Source: Pseudomonas sp. GM79
GTDB taxonomy: Bacteria; Pseudomonadota; Gammaproteobacteria; Pseudomonadales; Pseudomonadaceae
Direction: 5' to 3'
NCBI RefSeq assembly: GCF_000282495.1
Contig: NZ_AKJE01000021.1
Coordinates: forward strand, 1-64,000
DNA: 64,000 nucleotides
Shown here: positions 27,188 through 35,414 of the stretch, piece by piece
How the letters are laid out: each line of letters begins with the position of its first letter
How positions within the stretch are numbered: position 1 is the stretch's first letter
Position numbers and translations under genes: made by a program
Notes under the pieces: generated by a model
The model's database searches: none
Seen by the model: only the letters and a program-made list of their open reading frames with translations
Told to the model about the DNA's origin: nothing

Positions 27188-28135
27188 ATGTCTGCCACTT
27201 TCGACCCCGATCATTTGCGTGCCAGCCTGCGGCCATTGGCCGAGTGGCAGCCGCTGTCGACGGAAGCCAAGGCCTATCAGCATTTTTATGGACTGGATTT
27301 CCCGCAGCGAAACCTGCGCAGTGGCCTGGGGCGTTTCGAGGTCGATGGCTATGAAGTGGTCAGCCAGCTCTGGTGGCCCGAGCGGGCGAAGGCGACGCTG
27401 TTTTTGTTTCACGGTTTCTACGATCACACCGGGCTCTATCGGCATGTGATCGAGTGGGCGCTGGACCAGGGTTTTGCGGTGATCGCCTGTGACCTGCCGG
27501 GGCATGGCTTGTCCAGTGGCGAACGGGCGAGCATCAAGGACTTCGCCGAGTATCAGAGCGCGCTGCAAGGGCTGTTGGCCGAGGCGCAATCGCTGGGCCT
27601 TCCGCAGCCTTGGCACCTGTGCGGGCAAAGCACCGGCGGGGCGATCGTGATCGATCATGTGCTCAATCAGGGCGCGAGCAGTCCGGCCCAGGGGCAAGTG
27701 ATTCTGCTGTCGCCGCTGGTGCGGCCGCGAGCCTGGGGCTGGTCGCAGCTCAGCTATTACCTGCTCAAACCGTTCGTAAAAGGCATCGCCCGGCGTTTCA
27801 GCGAGAACTCCAACGACCCCGACTTCCTCGCATTCCTGCAAGCCGATCCGCTGCAACCGCTGCGTCTGCCGACGGCCTGGGTCGGTGCGCTGGGGCGATG
27901 GATCAAGCGTATCGAAGCGGCACCAAGCAGCCCACGGCGGCCATTGATTGTGCAGGGGCAGGCGGACATGACGGTGGATTGGAAGCACAACCTTGATGTA
28001 TTGCGAGGTAAGTTCGATCGACCGCAGGTGCTGATGCTGCCTGAGGCGCGGCATCATCTGGCGAATGAGTCAGCGGGATTGCGGCAGGAGTATTTCGGGT
28101 TTTTGAGCAAGCGGATGAAGGGGCGGAATCTCTAG
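27188..28135 (+). CDS. Alpha/beta hydrolase, lysophospholipase/monoglyceride-lipase-like
   Basis: Serine hydrolase of 315 aa. Landmarks: FLFHGFYDHTGLY (oxyanion loop), CDLPGHGLSSGERA, the nucleophile Ser148 in LCGQSTGGAIV, the acid in the QGQADMTVDW region, and the catalytic His in PEARHHLANE. This arrangement is typical of the PldB/monoglyceride lipase type. No signal peptide is seen, so the protein is probably cytosolic. The true substrate is unknown. It is convergent with the next gene across a REPIN. Confidence 0.8.
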   Translation: MSATFDPDHLRASLRPLAEWQPLSTEAKAYQHFYGLDFPQRNLRSGLGRFEVDGYEVVSQLWWPERAKATLFLFHGFYDHTGLYRHVIEWALDQGFAVIACDLPGHGLSSGERASIKDFAEYQSALQGLLAEAQSLGLPQPWHLCGQSTGGAIVIDHVLNQGASSPAQGQVILLSPLVRPRAWGWSQLSYYLLKPFVKGIARRFSENSNDPDFLAFLQADPLQPLRLPTAWVGALGRWIKRIEAAPSSPRRPLIVQGQADMTVDWKHNLDVLRGKFDRPQVLMLPEARHHLANESAGLRQEYFGFLSKRMKGRNL

Positions 28136-28151
28136 CGGTCGTTCGGGCCTC

Positions 28152-28244
28152 TTCGCGAGCAAGCCCGCTCCCACATTAGATCTCCAGCGGATACAGAATT
28201 CATGTACGCCAGAGATCAAGTGTGGGAGCGGGCTTGCTCGCGAA
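28152..28244. repeat. REPIN, topology B
   Basis: TTCGCGAGCAAGCCCGCTCC and its complement flank a spacer with GATCTCCAGCGGATACAGAA. It lies between convergent genes. Confidence 0.95.
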
Positions 28245-28268
28245 AGCGATCGTCCAGACGCTGCAGCC

Positions 28269-29021
28269 TTACTGAGTAAGGCTCGACGTACTCTGCCCCA
28301 CCGCCAACCCCGCCCGAATCGCCGCCAATGCCGCTTGGTAGTAAGCCTTGCCTTCACTGGACTCGGCGAATGTGGCGAATTCTTCCAACTCGTCATCCGA
28401 CAGGTCGCGATAGACATACAGCAGCGTATTGTTCAGGTCAGCGCCGATCTGCTCCATCAGGCGCTGGCGCTGGCCGTTCAGCATGCCTTGTGCCTGACCG
28501 CCACCGAGCAGGCCGGGGATCATCGAGCTCAGGCTGTCGGCCGCCACGCCTGCTATTGCCAGGCTGACTTCAGCGCCGGCCTCGCGGGCAGGCAGGGCTT
28601 GGGCCAGGTGACCAATGATCAGCTGACGGGTATCGCTGGCCTGCATTTTCGGCAAGCCCTTGGCGTTTTTCGCCAATTGATCGCGACGGGTCGCCAGCAG
28701 TTCGGCGGCGACGATTTTCTTGCCCAAGGACGATTGAAAGAAGGTCAATGCAGGTTTCGGATCGGCTAGCTTTTTGCGCAGCTGCGCTTCGGCACGCTGG
28801 TCCATGGCCTTGGGGGCGAAACGCTGATTACTGTTGTTGACCAGGGCCTGAAACACCGCCGGCGGCAGGCTGTTCTGGTAACGCTGCTGAGCGGCGGAGA
28901 GAGCATCGCTGAAATGCGCGCGTTGTTCTGGCCAACCGGCGACCTTGTACAACTGGTCGTGGCCGTCCGCCCAGGCGGGCAAAACACAGAACATCAGCAG
29001 TGAGAAAAGCAAACGGCGCAT
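28269..29021 (-). CDS. Periplasmic DUF2059-like protein
   Basis: Secreted helical protein of 250 aa with signal peptide residues 1-18 (MRRLLFSLLMFCVLPAWA). The segment FFQSSLGKKIVAAELL and the C-terminal repeat-like DDELEEFATFAESSEGKAYY resemble DUF2059 (two copies of the 'F-x-S-x-x-G-K' pattern). The start at 29021 is the ATG opening the signal peptide; a longer open frame upstream has no such feature. No catalytic motif is apparent and function is unknown. It is divergent from the 2OG oxygenase gene by 133 bp. Confidence 0.7.
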   Translation of the reverse strand: MRRLLFSLLMFCVLPAWADGHDQLYKVAGWPEQRAHFSDALSAAQQRYQNSLPPAVFQALVNNSNQRFAPKAMDQRAEAQLRKKLADPKPALTFFQSSLGKKIVAAELLATRRDQLAKNAKGLPKMQASDTRQLIIGHLAQALPAREAGAEVSLAIAGVAADSLSSMIPGLLGGGQAQGMLNGQRQRLMEQIGADLNNTLLYVYRDLSDDELEEFATFAESSEGKAYYQAALAAIRAGLAVGQSTSSLTQ

Positions 29022-29154
29022 AGGGACTCCTGTCAGCAGGCGACTATTCTCCGTGCGGCATTCGCACTTGTCGAGAATTCGTATCAGGTTGCGCGCCTTA
29101 TCCGACCAATACTCCGCTGCGCGGCTCTGTCGGATTTGCGGGCACAGGAATACT

Positions 29155-29787
29155 ATGCGCGCCATGCAAATATCCTCTGATCATCCGCTGCTGTTACGTA
29201 TCGTCGACGACCTGGCTGAGCGCGGCTGGTCGCAGCAGACTATTTTCCTGCCTCTGGATCTGACCCGGGCGCTGGCGGCCGAGTGCCGCAAACGTGCCGC
29301 CGAGGGTGAGCTCGCCCCGGCCGCCGTCGGGCGCGGGCCGTTTTCGGAGATCCGCGAGGGCATTCGTGGCGACCATATCCAGTGGCTCGAACCCGGTCAG
29401 GTCGAGGCCTGCGACAGTTATCTGGGGTTGATGAACAGCCTGCGTGAGGCGATGAATCGCAGTTTGTTTCTGGGCCTGGAAGATTTCGAAAGCCATTTCG
29501 CCCTCTACCCACCTGGCGCTTTCTACCTCAAGCATCTCGACCGTTTCCGCGATGACGACCGGCGCATGGTCTCGGCGGTGATCTACCTCAATGACAGCTG
29601 GCTGCCCGAGCATGGCGGTCAGTTGCGCATGTACCTGGACGAAGGCGTCGAACACGATGTGGTGCCCACCGGTGGATGCCTGGTGGTCTTCCTGTCGGGC
29701 GAAGTCCCCCACGAAGTCCTGCCCGCGACCCGAGATCGCCTGTCGTTGACGGGCTGGTTCCGCCGTCGTGGCAACGAGCCGTTCTGA
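29155..29787 (+). CDS. 2OG-Fe(II) oxygenase (PKHD/SM-20 type)
   Basis: Non-heme iron dioxygenase, 210 aa. The iron triad is seen as His and Asp in FYLKHLDRFRDD and the distal His in EVPHEVLPATRDRLSLTGW, where the following Arg would bind 2-oxoglutarate. The segment DRRMVSAVIYLNDSWLPEHGG is typical of the prolyl-hydroxylase-like SM-20/PiuC-like group. ATG at 29155 follows AGGA; ATG at 29164 is an alternative. The DUF523 gene begins 2 bp after its stop, suggesting a two-gene operon. It is unrelated to PhnY in order and context. Confidence 0.82.
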   Translation: MRAMQISSDHPLLLRIVDDLAERGWSQQTIFLPLDLTRALAAECRKRAAEGELAPAAVGRGPFSEIREGIRGDHIQWLEPGQVEACDSYLGLMNSLREAMNRSLFLGLEDFESHFALYPPGAFYLKHLDRFRDDDRRMVSAVIYLNDSWLPEHGGQLRMYLDEGVEHDVVPTGGCLVVFLSGEVPHEVLPATRDRLSLTGWFRRRGNEPF

Positions 29788-29789
29788 TC

Positions 29790-30275
29790 ATGCAAAAGAT
29801 TCTGGTAAGCCGTTGTTTGCTCGGTCACCGCGTCCGTTACGACGGCGGCGCCAGTGGGCCATTCAATCTGTTGGAGCAGTGGATTGCCGAAGGCCGGGTG
29901 GTGCCGTTGTGTCCGGAAGTTGCCGGTGGTTTGCCGACGCCAAGGGCCGCGGCGGAGATTCCGGGCGGGCAGGGCGGTGAAGTGCTTGATGGCCTTGCGT
30001 CGGTCATCACCACCGAGGGCGAGGACGTCAGTGCCGAGTTTCTTTCGGGGGCTTATCAGGCGCTGGAGCTGGTGCAACAGCACGGCATCCGTATCGCCGT
30101 GCTCAAGGCCAACAGCCCGTCTTGCGGGAATCTGTTGACCTATGACGGGACGTTCAGCGGCGTGAAGGTCAATGGCGAGGGTGTCACTGCGGCATTGCTC
30201 AAGCGCCATGGCGTGCAGGTGTTCAGTGAGCTGGAGTTGGCCGAAGCGGCGCAAGCGCTGGCAACCCTGAACTAA
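29790..30275 (+). CDS. DUF523 family protein
   Basis: A 161-aa cysteine-containing protein of the DUF523 (YbbK-like) family. The three conserved Cys patches are SRCLLG at the start, PLCPEVAGGL near residue 40, and KANSPSCGN near 110, followed by YDGTFSG and VKVNGEGVTAALL. The pattern suggests an iron-sulfur or metal-binding site, but no function is established. It starts 2 bp after the 2OG oxygenase stop and is translationally linked to it. It is convergent with the next gene. Confidence 0.85.
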   Translation: MQKILVSRCLLGHRVRYDGGASGPFNLLEQWIAEGRVVPLCPEVAGGLPTPRAAAEIPGGQGGEVLDGLASVITTEGEDVSAEFLSGAYQALELVQQHGIRIAVLKANSPSCGNLLTYDGTFSGVKVNGEGVTAALLKRHGVQVFSELELAEAAQALATLN

Positions 30276-30294
30276 CGACTTGCCACAAAACCCA

Positions 30295-30384
30295 TGTGGG
30301 AGCGGGCTTGCTCGCGAAGAGGGGGTGTCAGTCGGCATCAATGTTGCCTGACACACCGCCTTCGCGAGCAAGCCCGCTCCCACA
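30295..30384. repeat. REPIN, topology A
   Basis: TGTGGGAGCGGGCTTGCTCG and complement, with spacer containing CGGCATCAATGTTGCCTG. It lies between convergent genes. Confidence 0.95.
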
Positions 30385-30400
30385 CTAAATCTTCAGTGGC

Positions 30401-30988
30401 TTATGGTTTCGGCACCACACTCGCATCCGCCCCGAACCATTTCTGTTCCAGCGCCTCCAATCGGCCATCTCCCTTGATCCGCTGCAAGGCGTTTTCCAGG
30501 CTGGCATGAAACGCCGGGTTACCCTTCTGAAACGGAATCGCCAGGCTCACAGCCGGGGCGGCTTTCGGCTTTTCCTCCGTCAGCGACTGCACCAACAGGA
30601 TCGAACGCGGCGGCTCTTCTTTCTGCGCGATCAACTGCGCATTGGTGTGAATGTAAGGTTCGCTGAAGTCGAAACGATCCTTCAGGTCCGGAGTCGGTGC
30701 TACGTGATTGATGGCGACGTCGTATTTACCGCTTTCGACGCCGGTCAACAGATCGTCGGAATCGGTGACGACGAAGTCGGCCCGCACATCCAGCTCATCG
30801 GCCAGCAGTTGACCCAACTCGACTTCGAAGCCGGTCAGTTTGTCGTCATCCTTGAAATTGAAGGGCGGTGTATTAGCCTCAAGGGCAATGCGCAATTCGC
30901 CGCGGTCGTTTACATCGTCAATCAGTTCGGCATGAGCCAAAGGGCTCAAAAGGGGTAGCAGGCAGATCAGGCCAGGCAAAAAGCGCAT
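30401..30988 (-). CDS. Short periplasmic solute-binding protein, lobe II reduced
   Basis: SBP_bac_3/FliY-like protein of only 195 aa, against about 250-260 for the family. Residues 1-20 form a signal peptide (cut after AHA), then LIDDVNDRGELRIALEANTP and GKYDVAINHVAPTPDLKDRF give a complete first part of lobe I. After TNAQLIAQKEE the chain goes through a ~25-residue linker straight to AIPFQKGNPAFHASLENALQ and the C-terminal helix: most of lobe II, normally carrying the hinge-crossing strands and ligand contacts, is missing. The frame is open and has AAAGGAG before ATG 30988. No permease or ATPase is adjacent. It could be a decayed binding protein or a compact protein with a new role. Confidence 0.72.
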   Translation of the reverse strand: MRFLPGLICLLPLLSPLAHAELIDDVNDRGELRIALEANTPPFNFKDDDKLTGFEVELGQLLADELDVRADFVVTDSDDLLTGVESGKYDVAINHVAPTPDLKDRFDFSEPYIHTNAQLIAQKEEPPRSILLVQSLTEEKPKAAPAVSLAIPFQKGNPAFHASLENALQRIKGDGRLEALEQKWFGADASVVPKP

Positions 30989-31044
30989 GGTCACTCCTTT
31001 GAATTCATTTATCGCGACGCGCTGTTCAGGCTCGCTTTGCTATG

Positions 31045-31089
31045 GTTGTCGTGTGCCTTCGACAACGAATGGCCGTGAAGTTGTCACGG
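31045..31089. promoter_or_regulatory. Two adjacent dyads upstream of the DUF4399 gene
   Basis: GTTGTCG/CGACAAC (31045-31051 and 31060-31066) and CCGTGA/TCACGG (31073-31078 and 31084-31089) are two perfect inverted repeats, 35-80 bp before the start at 31124. They may be an operator pair or a structured leader. Confidence 0.4.
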
Positions 31090-31123
31090 TCGAGCGAATT
31101 TTACGGAAAAACTGGAGAAGAGA

Positions 31124-31549
31124 ATGAAAAGCTTTATGTCACGTGCAGCGTTGGCTGGCCTGTTGCTGGGTGCATTGATGCTGGCAACGGCTGCTACACC
31201 GGCTCCCAAAGGTGCAGAAGTGTTCATCGTTTCTCCTGCGGACGGAGCCACGGTTCCGCAAACTGTCGTTGTCAAGTTCGCTGTCGAGAACATTGCGCTG
31301 GCTCCGGCGGGCGATGTCACCAAGAACACCGGCCATCACCATTTGCTGATCGATGTCGATAAGCTCCCAGCCGCTGGCGCCCCGATTCCGAACGATGCCA
31401 ACCACTTGCACTTTGGCAAGGCGCAGACCCAGGCTGAAGTCAAATTGACACCGGGCAAGCACACCTTGCAGCTCGAGCTGGGCGACAGCGGTCACATGCC
31501 GTTCGATCCGCCAATCGTTTCGAAGAAAATCACCGTGAATGTGAAATAA
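31124..31549 (+). CDS. Periplasmic DUF4399 protein
   Basis: A 141-aa secreted protein with signal peptide residues 1-24 (cut after ATA). The mature part is a small beta-sandwich of the DUF4399 type: VFIVSPADGATVPQTVVVKF, then GHHHLLIDVD, ANHLHFGKAQT and GDSGHMPFDPP. The His-rich GHHH and HLHF motifs, conserved in this family, suggest metal binding; the function is unknown. ATG at 31124 follows GGAGAAG. The gene is divergent from the short binding protein and shares a bidirectional terminator with serA. Confidence 0.85.
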   Translation: MKSFMSRAALAGLLLGALMLATAATPAPKGAEVFIVSPADGATVPQTVVVKFAVENIALAPAGDVTKNTGHHHLLIDVDKLPAAGAPIPNDANHLHFGKAQTQAEVKLTPGKHTLQLELGDSGHMPFDPPIVSKKITVNVK

Positions 31550-31581
31550 CTTTCCCACAGCCATGAAAAAGCAGCCGTAAA

Positions 31582-31612
31582 AAAGGGAGCTCCGAGGAGC
31601 TCCCTTTTTTGT
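31582..31612. terminator. Bidirectional terminator, DUF4399 gene and serA
   Basis: GGGAGCTC and GAGCTCCC pair around CGAG (31585-31604), with an A-run before and a T-run after, so it works on both strands. It sits between two convergent genes and is the only convergent junction in the window without a REP element. Confidence 0.92.
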
Positions 31613-31626
31613 CGCTCAAGTAGCGA

Positions 31627-32856
31627 TCAGAACAACACGCGGCAACGAATGGTGCCGTTGATGTGCTGCAGCTTCTCTTGCGCCATTTCCGAGTATTCGG
31701 CATCGACGTCGATCACGACGTAGCCGACTTTCTCGTTGGTCTGCAGGAACTGACCGGAAATGTTGATGCCGTTTTCGGCGAAGACCTTGTTGATCTCGCT
31801 CATCACACCCGGAATGTTCTCGTGGATGTGCAGCAGACGGTGCTTGCCAGGGTGAGCCGGCAGGGCCACTTCCGGGAAGTTCACGGACGATACCGACGTA
31901 CCGTTGTCGCTGTACTTGACCAGTTTTTCCGCCACTTCCAGACCGATGTTGGCTTGCGCCTCAGCAGTGGAACCACCGATGTGCGGGGTCAGGATCACGT
32001 TGTCCAGGCCGCGCAGCGGGCTTTCGAACTCTTCTTCGTTGGAGCGCGGCTCCACCGGGAATACGTCGATGGCCGCGCCGATCAGGTGCTTGTCCTTGAT
32101 CGCGTCCGCCAGGGCGTCCAGTTCAACAACAGTGCCGCGAGCAGCGTTGATCAGAATGCCGCCCTTCTTGATGGCGCGGATTTCCTTCTCGCCGATCATC
32201 CACTGGGTGGCTGCGGTTTCCGGAACGTGCAGGGTGACGATGTCGGACATGCCCAGCAGCTCGTGCAGGTTGCCGACCTGGGTGGCGTTACCCAGTGGCA
32301 GCTTGGTCACGGTGTCGTAGAAGTACACCTGCATCCCCAGGCCCTCAGCCAGAACCGACAGTTGGGTGCCGATCGAGCCGTAACCGACGATGCCCAGCTT
32401 CTTGCCACGGATCTCGAAGGAGTTGGCTGCGCTCTTGATCCAGCCGCCACGGTGGCAGGAAGCGTTCTTCTCCGGGATGCCGCGCAGCAACAGGATCGCC
32501 TCGGCCAATACCAGCTCGGCTACGGAGCGAGTGTTGGAGTACGGCGCGTTGAATACCGCGATGCCGCGTTCGCGAGCCGCGTTGAGGTCGACCTGGTTGG
32601 TGCCGATGCAGAAACAGCCGACAGCCACCAGTTTCTTCGCGTGATCGAAGATCTCTTCGGTCAGCTGAGTGCGGGAGCGAATGCCGATGAAGTGCGCATC
32701 AGCGATCTTTTCCTTGAGCTGGGCTTCCGGCAGAGAACCTGTGAGGTACTCGATGCTGGTGTAGCCCGCCGCCTTGAGGACGTCGACAGCCGATTGGTGG
32801 ACGCCTTCGAGAAGAAGGAACTTGATCTTGCTCTTATCGAGAGAAGTCTTGCTCAT
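31627..32856 (-). CDS. serA: D-3-phosphoglycerate dehydrogenase SerA
   Basis: NAD-dependent first enzyme of serine synthesis, 409 aa; the same class is known to reduce 2-oxoglutarate to D-2-hydroxyglutarate. The substrate domain begins KIKFLLLEGVHQSAVDVL, the Rossmann GIVGYGSIGTQ is near residue 160, the catalytic Arg is in INAARGTVVE, the His in LTPHIGGSTAEAQ, and a C-terminal ACT domain ends in GTIRCRVLF. ATG at 32856 gives the usual length; the longer upstream frame adds an unrelated tail. It is divergent from the D-2-hydroxyglutarate dehydrogenase gene, which would recycle its by-product. Confidence 0.95.
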   Translation of the reverse strand: MSKTSLDKSKIKFLLLEGVHQSAVDVLKAAGYTSIEYLTGSLPEAQLKEKIADAHFIGIRSRTQLTEEIFDHAKKLVAVGCFCIGTNQVDLNAARERGIAVFNAPYSNTRSVAELVLAEAILLLRGIPEKNASCHRGGWIKSAANSFEIRGKKLGIVGYGSIGTQLSVLAEGLGMQVYFYDTVTKLPLGNATQVGNLHELLGMSDIVTLHVPETAATQWMIGEKEIRAIKKGGILINAARGTVVELDALADAIKDKHLIGAAIDVFPVEPRSNEEEFESPLRGLDNVILTPHIGGSTAEAQANIGLEVAEKLVKYSDNGTSVSSVNFPEVALPAHPGKHRLLHIHENIPGVMSEINKVFAENGINISGQFLQTNEKVGYVVIDVDAEYSEMAQEKLQHINGTIRCRVLF

Positions 32857-32962
32857 CTGCGTAAACCTGTATCCCGGAGAAAAATGGCAGGAAATGGTCA
32901 ACAGATGCTGACCCGGACGGCAAGAAAGCCGTCGCCGCAGGACAGCCGTTGGGCACTATGCT

Positions 32963-32994
32963 GCGGGGTCGATATGCTAGCATATGCACCCCGC
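32963..32994. promoter_or_regulatory. 32-bp palindrome in the serA/D2HGDH divergent region
   Basis: GCGGGGT (32963-32969) and ACCCCGC (32988-32994) enclose the 14-bp perfect palindrome ATATGCTAGCATAT (32972-32985). Only the two CG/GC pairs between the parts fail to match. It lies 107 bp from the serA start and 67 bp from the other start, a good position for a shared operator. Confidence 0.6.
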
Positions 32995-33060
32995 TAAACA
33001 CTCATTCCTGCGACGTGAAGCGTTCTCAGGATGACCATGAATTGTTCGAGAGTTCTGTCG

Positions 33061-34455
33061 ATGACCGATCCTGCGCTGATTGATGAGCTGAAGACCCTGG
33101 TTGAGCCTGGCAAGGTCCTGACCGACGCCGACTCCCTGAATGCTTACGGTAAGGATTGGACCAAGCATTTCGCCCCGGCCCCGACGGCCATTGTGTTCCC
33201 CAAGACCACCGAGCAGGTCCAGGCCATTGTCCGTTGGGCCAATGAACACAAGGTTGCGCTGGTGCCGTCTGGCGGTCGTACCGGGCTTTCGGCTGCGGCC
33301 GTGGCAGCCAATGGCGAAGTGGTCGTGTCCTTCGACTACATGAACCAGATCCTCGACGTGAACCTGACTGACCGCACGGCCGTTTGTCAGCCGGGCGTGG
33401 TCACCGAGCAATTGCAGAACAAGGCCCAAGAGCACGGTCTGTACTATCCGGTGGATTTTGCTTCGGCAGGTTCCAGCCAGATTGGCGGCAACATCGGCAC
33501 CAATGCCGGCGGGATCAAGGTGATTCGCTACGGCATGACCCGCAACTGGGTGGCCGGCATGAAAGTCGTCACCGGTAAGGGCGATCTGCTGGAGCTGAAT
33601 AAAGATCTGATCAAGAACGCCACCGGCTACGACCTGCGTCAGCTGTTCATCGGCGCCGAAGGCACGCTGGGTTTTGTGGTCGAGGCCACCATGCGTCTGG
33701 ACCGTGCGCCGAAAAACCTCACCGCGATGGTCCTCGGCACTGCCGATTTCGATTCGATCATGCCGGTATTGCACGCGTTCCAGAGCAAGCTTGACCTGAC
33801 TGCCTTCGAATTCTTCTCCGATAAAGCCTTGGCCAAGGTTATGGCGCGCGGTGACGTACCGGCGCCGTTCGAATCCGATTGCCCGTTCTACGCGCTGCTG
33901 GAATTCGAAGCGACCACCGAAGAAGTGGCCAATCATGCCCTGGAAACCTTCGAGCACTGCGTCGAGCAGGGCTGGGTACTGGACGGCGTGATGAGCCAGA
34001 GCGAAACCCAGTTGCAGAACCTGTGGAAGTTGCGCGAGTACATCTCCGAAACCATCTCCCACTGGACGCCGTACAAGAACGACATTTCGGTCACTGTGTC
34101 GAAAGTCCCGGCGTTCCTGAAAGAAATCGACGCGATCGTCGGCGAACATTACCCGGATTTCGAAATCGTCTGGTTCGGCCACATCGGCGATGGCAACCTG
34201 CATTTGAACATCCTCAAGCCGGACAACCTGAGCAAGGACGAGTTCTTCGCCAAATGCGCGACCGTCAACAAGTGGGTGTTCGAAACCGTGGAGAAGTACA
34301 ACGGTTCGATTTCCGCCGAACATGGCGTGGGCATGACCAAGCGTGATTACTTGACCTACAGTCGCTCGCCGGTTGAGATCGAGTACATGAAAGCCGTCAA
34401 AGCGGTGTTCGACCCGAACGGCATCATGAACCCGGGCAAGATTTTCGCTGTTTGA
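33061..34455 (+). CDS. D-2-hydroxyglutarate dehydrogenase-type FAD oxidase
   Basis: FAD_binding_4/GlcD-type dehydrogenase of 464 aa. The N-terminal FAD domain shows PSGGRTGLSAAAVA and the GSSQIGGNIGTNAGGIKVIR flavin-binding loop; the C-terminal oxidase domain has GHIGDGNLHLNI (zinc/substrate His) and SAEHGVGMTKRDYL. Divergence from serA matches the PA0316-PA0317 arrangement in Pseudomonas, where the D-2-hydroxyglutarate made by SerA is reoxidised to 2-oxoglutarate to pull serine synthesis forward (work in P. stutzeri). ATG at 33061 is used; an upstream in-frame ATG gives an odd tail. A FAH-type gene follows 23 bp later, probably in the same operon. Confidence 0.88.
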   Translation: MTDPALIDELKTLVEPGKVLTDADSLNAYGKDWTKHFAPAPTAIVFPKTTEQVQAIVRWANEHKVALVPSGGRTGLSAAAVAANGEVVVSFDYMNQILDVNLTDRTAVCQPGVVTEQLQNKAQEHGLYYPVDFASAGSSQIGGNIGTNAGGIKVIRYGMTRNWVAGMKVVTGKGDLLELNKDLIKNATGYDLRQLFIGAEGTLGFVVEATMRLDRAPKNLTAMVLGTADFDSIMPVLHAFQSKLDLTAFEFFSDKALAKVMARGDVPAPFESDCPFYALLEFEATTEEVANHALETFEHCVEQGWVLDGVMSQSETQLQNLWKLREYISETISHWTPYKNDISVTVSKVPAFLKEIDAIVGEHYPDFEIVWFGHIGDGNLHLNILKPDNLSKDEFFAKCATVNKWVFETVEKYNGSISAEHGVGMTKRDYLTYSRSPVEIEYMKAVKAVFDPNGIMNPGKIFAV

Positions 34456-34478
34456 ATCAATGAATCAGGAGTCGGTCA

Positions 34479-35144
34479 ATGAGCTATCAGCACCAGTATG
34501 TCGACGGCACGCGTATTCACTTCCCGTTGGGCAAAGTGGTATGCATCGGCCGTAACTACGCCGAACACGCCAAGGAACTGGACAACCCGGTGCCTACCGA
34601 GCCACTGCTGTTCATCAAGCCGGGCAGTTGCGTGGTGCCGCTGGAAGGCGGTTTCAGTATTCCGACCGAACGTGGCTCGGTGCATTACGAAGCGGAAATC
34701 GCCGTGTTGATCGGCAAGCCACTGTCGACCAAGCCGAGCCGTGAAGAAGTTCTGGATGCCATCTCCGGCATCGCCCCTGCCCTGGACCTGACCCTGCGCG
34801 ACAAACAGGCCGAGCTGAAAGCCAAGGGCCTGCCGTGGGAAATCGCCAAGTCCTTCGACGGCGCGGCAGTGATTGCGCCGTTCGTGGCGGGCAGTACCTT
34901 CGCCGACCTGACCGACATCGGTATCCGCCTGACCATCAATGGTGAAGTGCGCCAGGATGGCAACAGCAAGGACATGCTGAATCCGATCGTGCCAATGATC
35001 CAGTACATGGCCGGTTGCTTCTCGCTGCAGGCCGGTGACGTGATCCTCACCGGTACGCCGGTGGGTGTTGGCCCGTTGAATGTCGGTGACGAACTGGTGC
35101 TCGAACTGCCAGGCGCCAGCCGCTTCACCAGCAGCGTGCGCTGA
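34479..35144 (+). CDS. Fumarylacetoacetate hydrolase-family protein
   Basis: A 221-aa FAH-family enzyme (YcgM/FAHD1-like). Landmarks: VCIGRNYAEHAKEL at the start, FIKPGSCVVPLEG, the metal site HYEAEIAVLIG (Glu-x-Glu), and ILTGTPVGVGPLNVGDEL near the end. Proteins of this kind are acylpyruvate hydrolases or oxaloacetate decarboxylases. The 23-bp spacing to the D-2-hydroxyglutarate dehydrogenase gene suggests co-transcription and a keto-acid clean-up role, which is inference. Confidence 0.85.
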   Translation: MSYQHQYVDGTRIHFPLGKVVCIGRNYAEHAKELDNPVPTEPLLFIKPGSCVVPLEGGFSIPTERGSVHYEAEIAVLIGKPLSTKPSREEVLDAISGIAPALDLTLRDKQAELKAKGLPWEIAKSFDGAAVIAPFVAGSTFADLTDIGIRLTINGEVRQDGNSKDMLNPIVPMIQYMAGCFSLQAGDVILTGTPVGVGPLNVGDELVLELPGASRFTSSVR

Positions 35145-35161
35145 CCCAACACAAAACCCTG

Positions 35162-35250
35162 TGTGGGAGCGGGCTTGCTCGCGAAGAGGCCGTCAAATCC
35201 AGCATCAATGTTGGATGACACACCGCTTTCGCGAGCAAGCCCGCTCCCAC
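35162..35250. repeat. REPIN, topology A
   Basis: TGTGGGAGCGGGCTTGCTCG and complement around a spacer with CCAGCATCAATGTTGGATGA. It lies between the FAH gene and the next gene on the same strand. Confidence 0.95.
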
Positions 35251-35414
35251 TTTGGTTTGTGATTCGCTCTGCAAATCGCATCTGCCCGCAAAGGGCAATC
35301 CCGCCATTTCCCGTTTTTTTCACATACTGTCCGGATAATTCCGGGGCTTCTGGCGTCTGAGCCAGTCCCAATGTGCTATTACCCATAGCCTGAATTTCTG
35401 GAACACATCCCTGC

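Noticed and set aside
29155..29787. 2OG-Fe(II) oxygenase considered as the missing PhnY
   Set aside because: It is over 20 kb away, next to a DUF523 gene, and has the SM-20/PiuC-like motif layout, not that of the PhyH-type PhnY.
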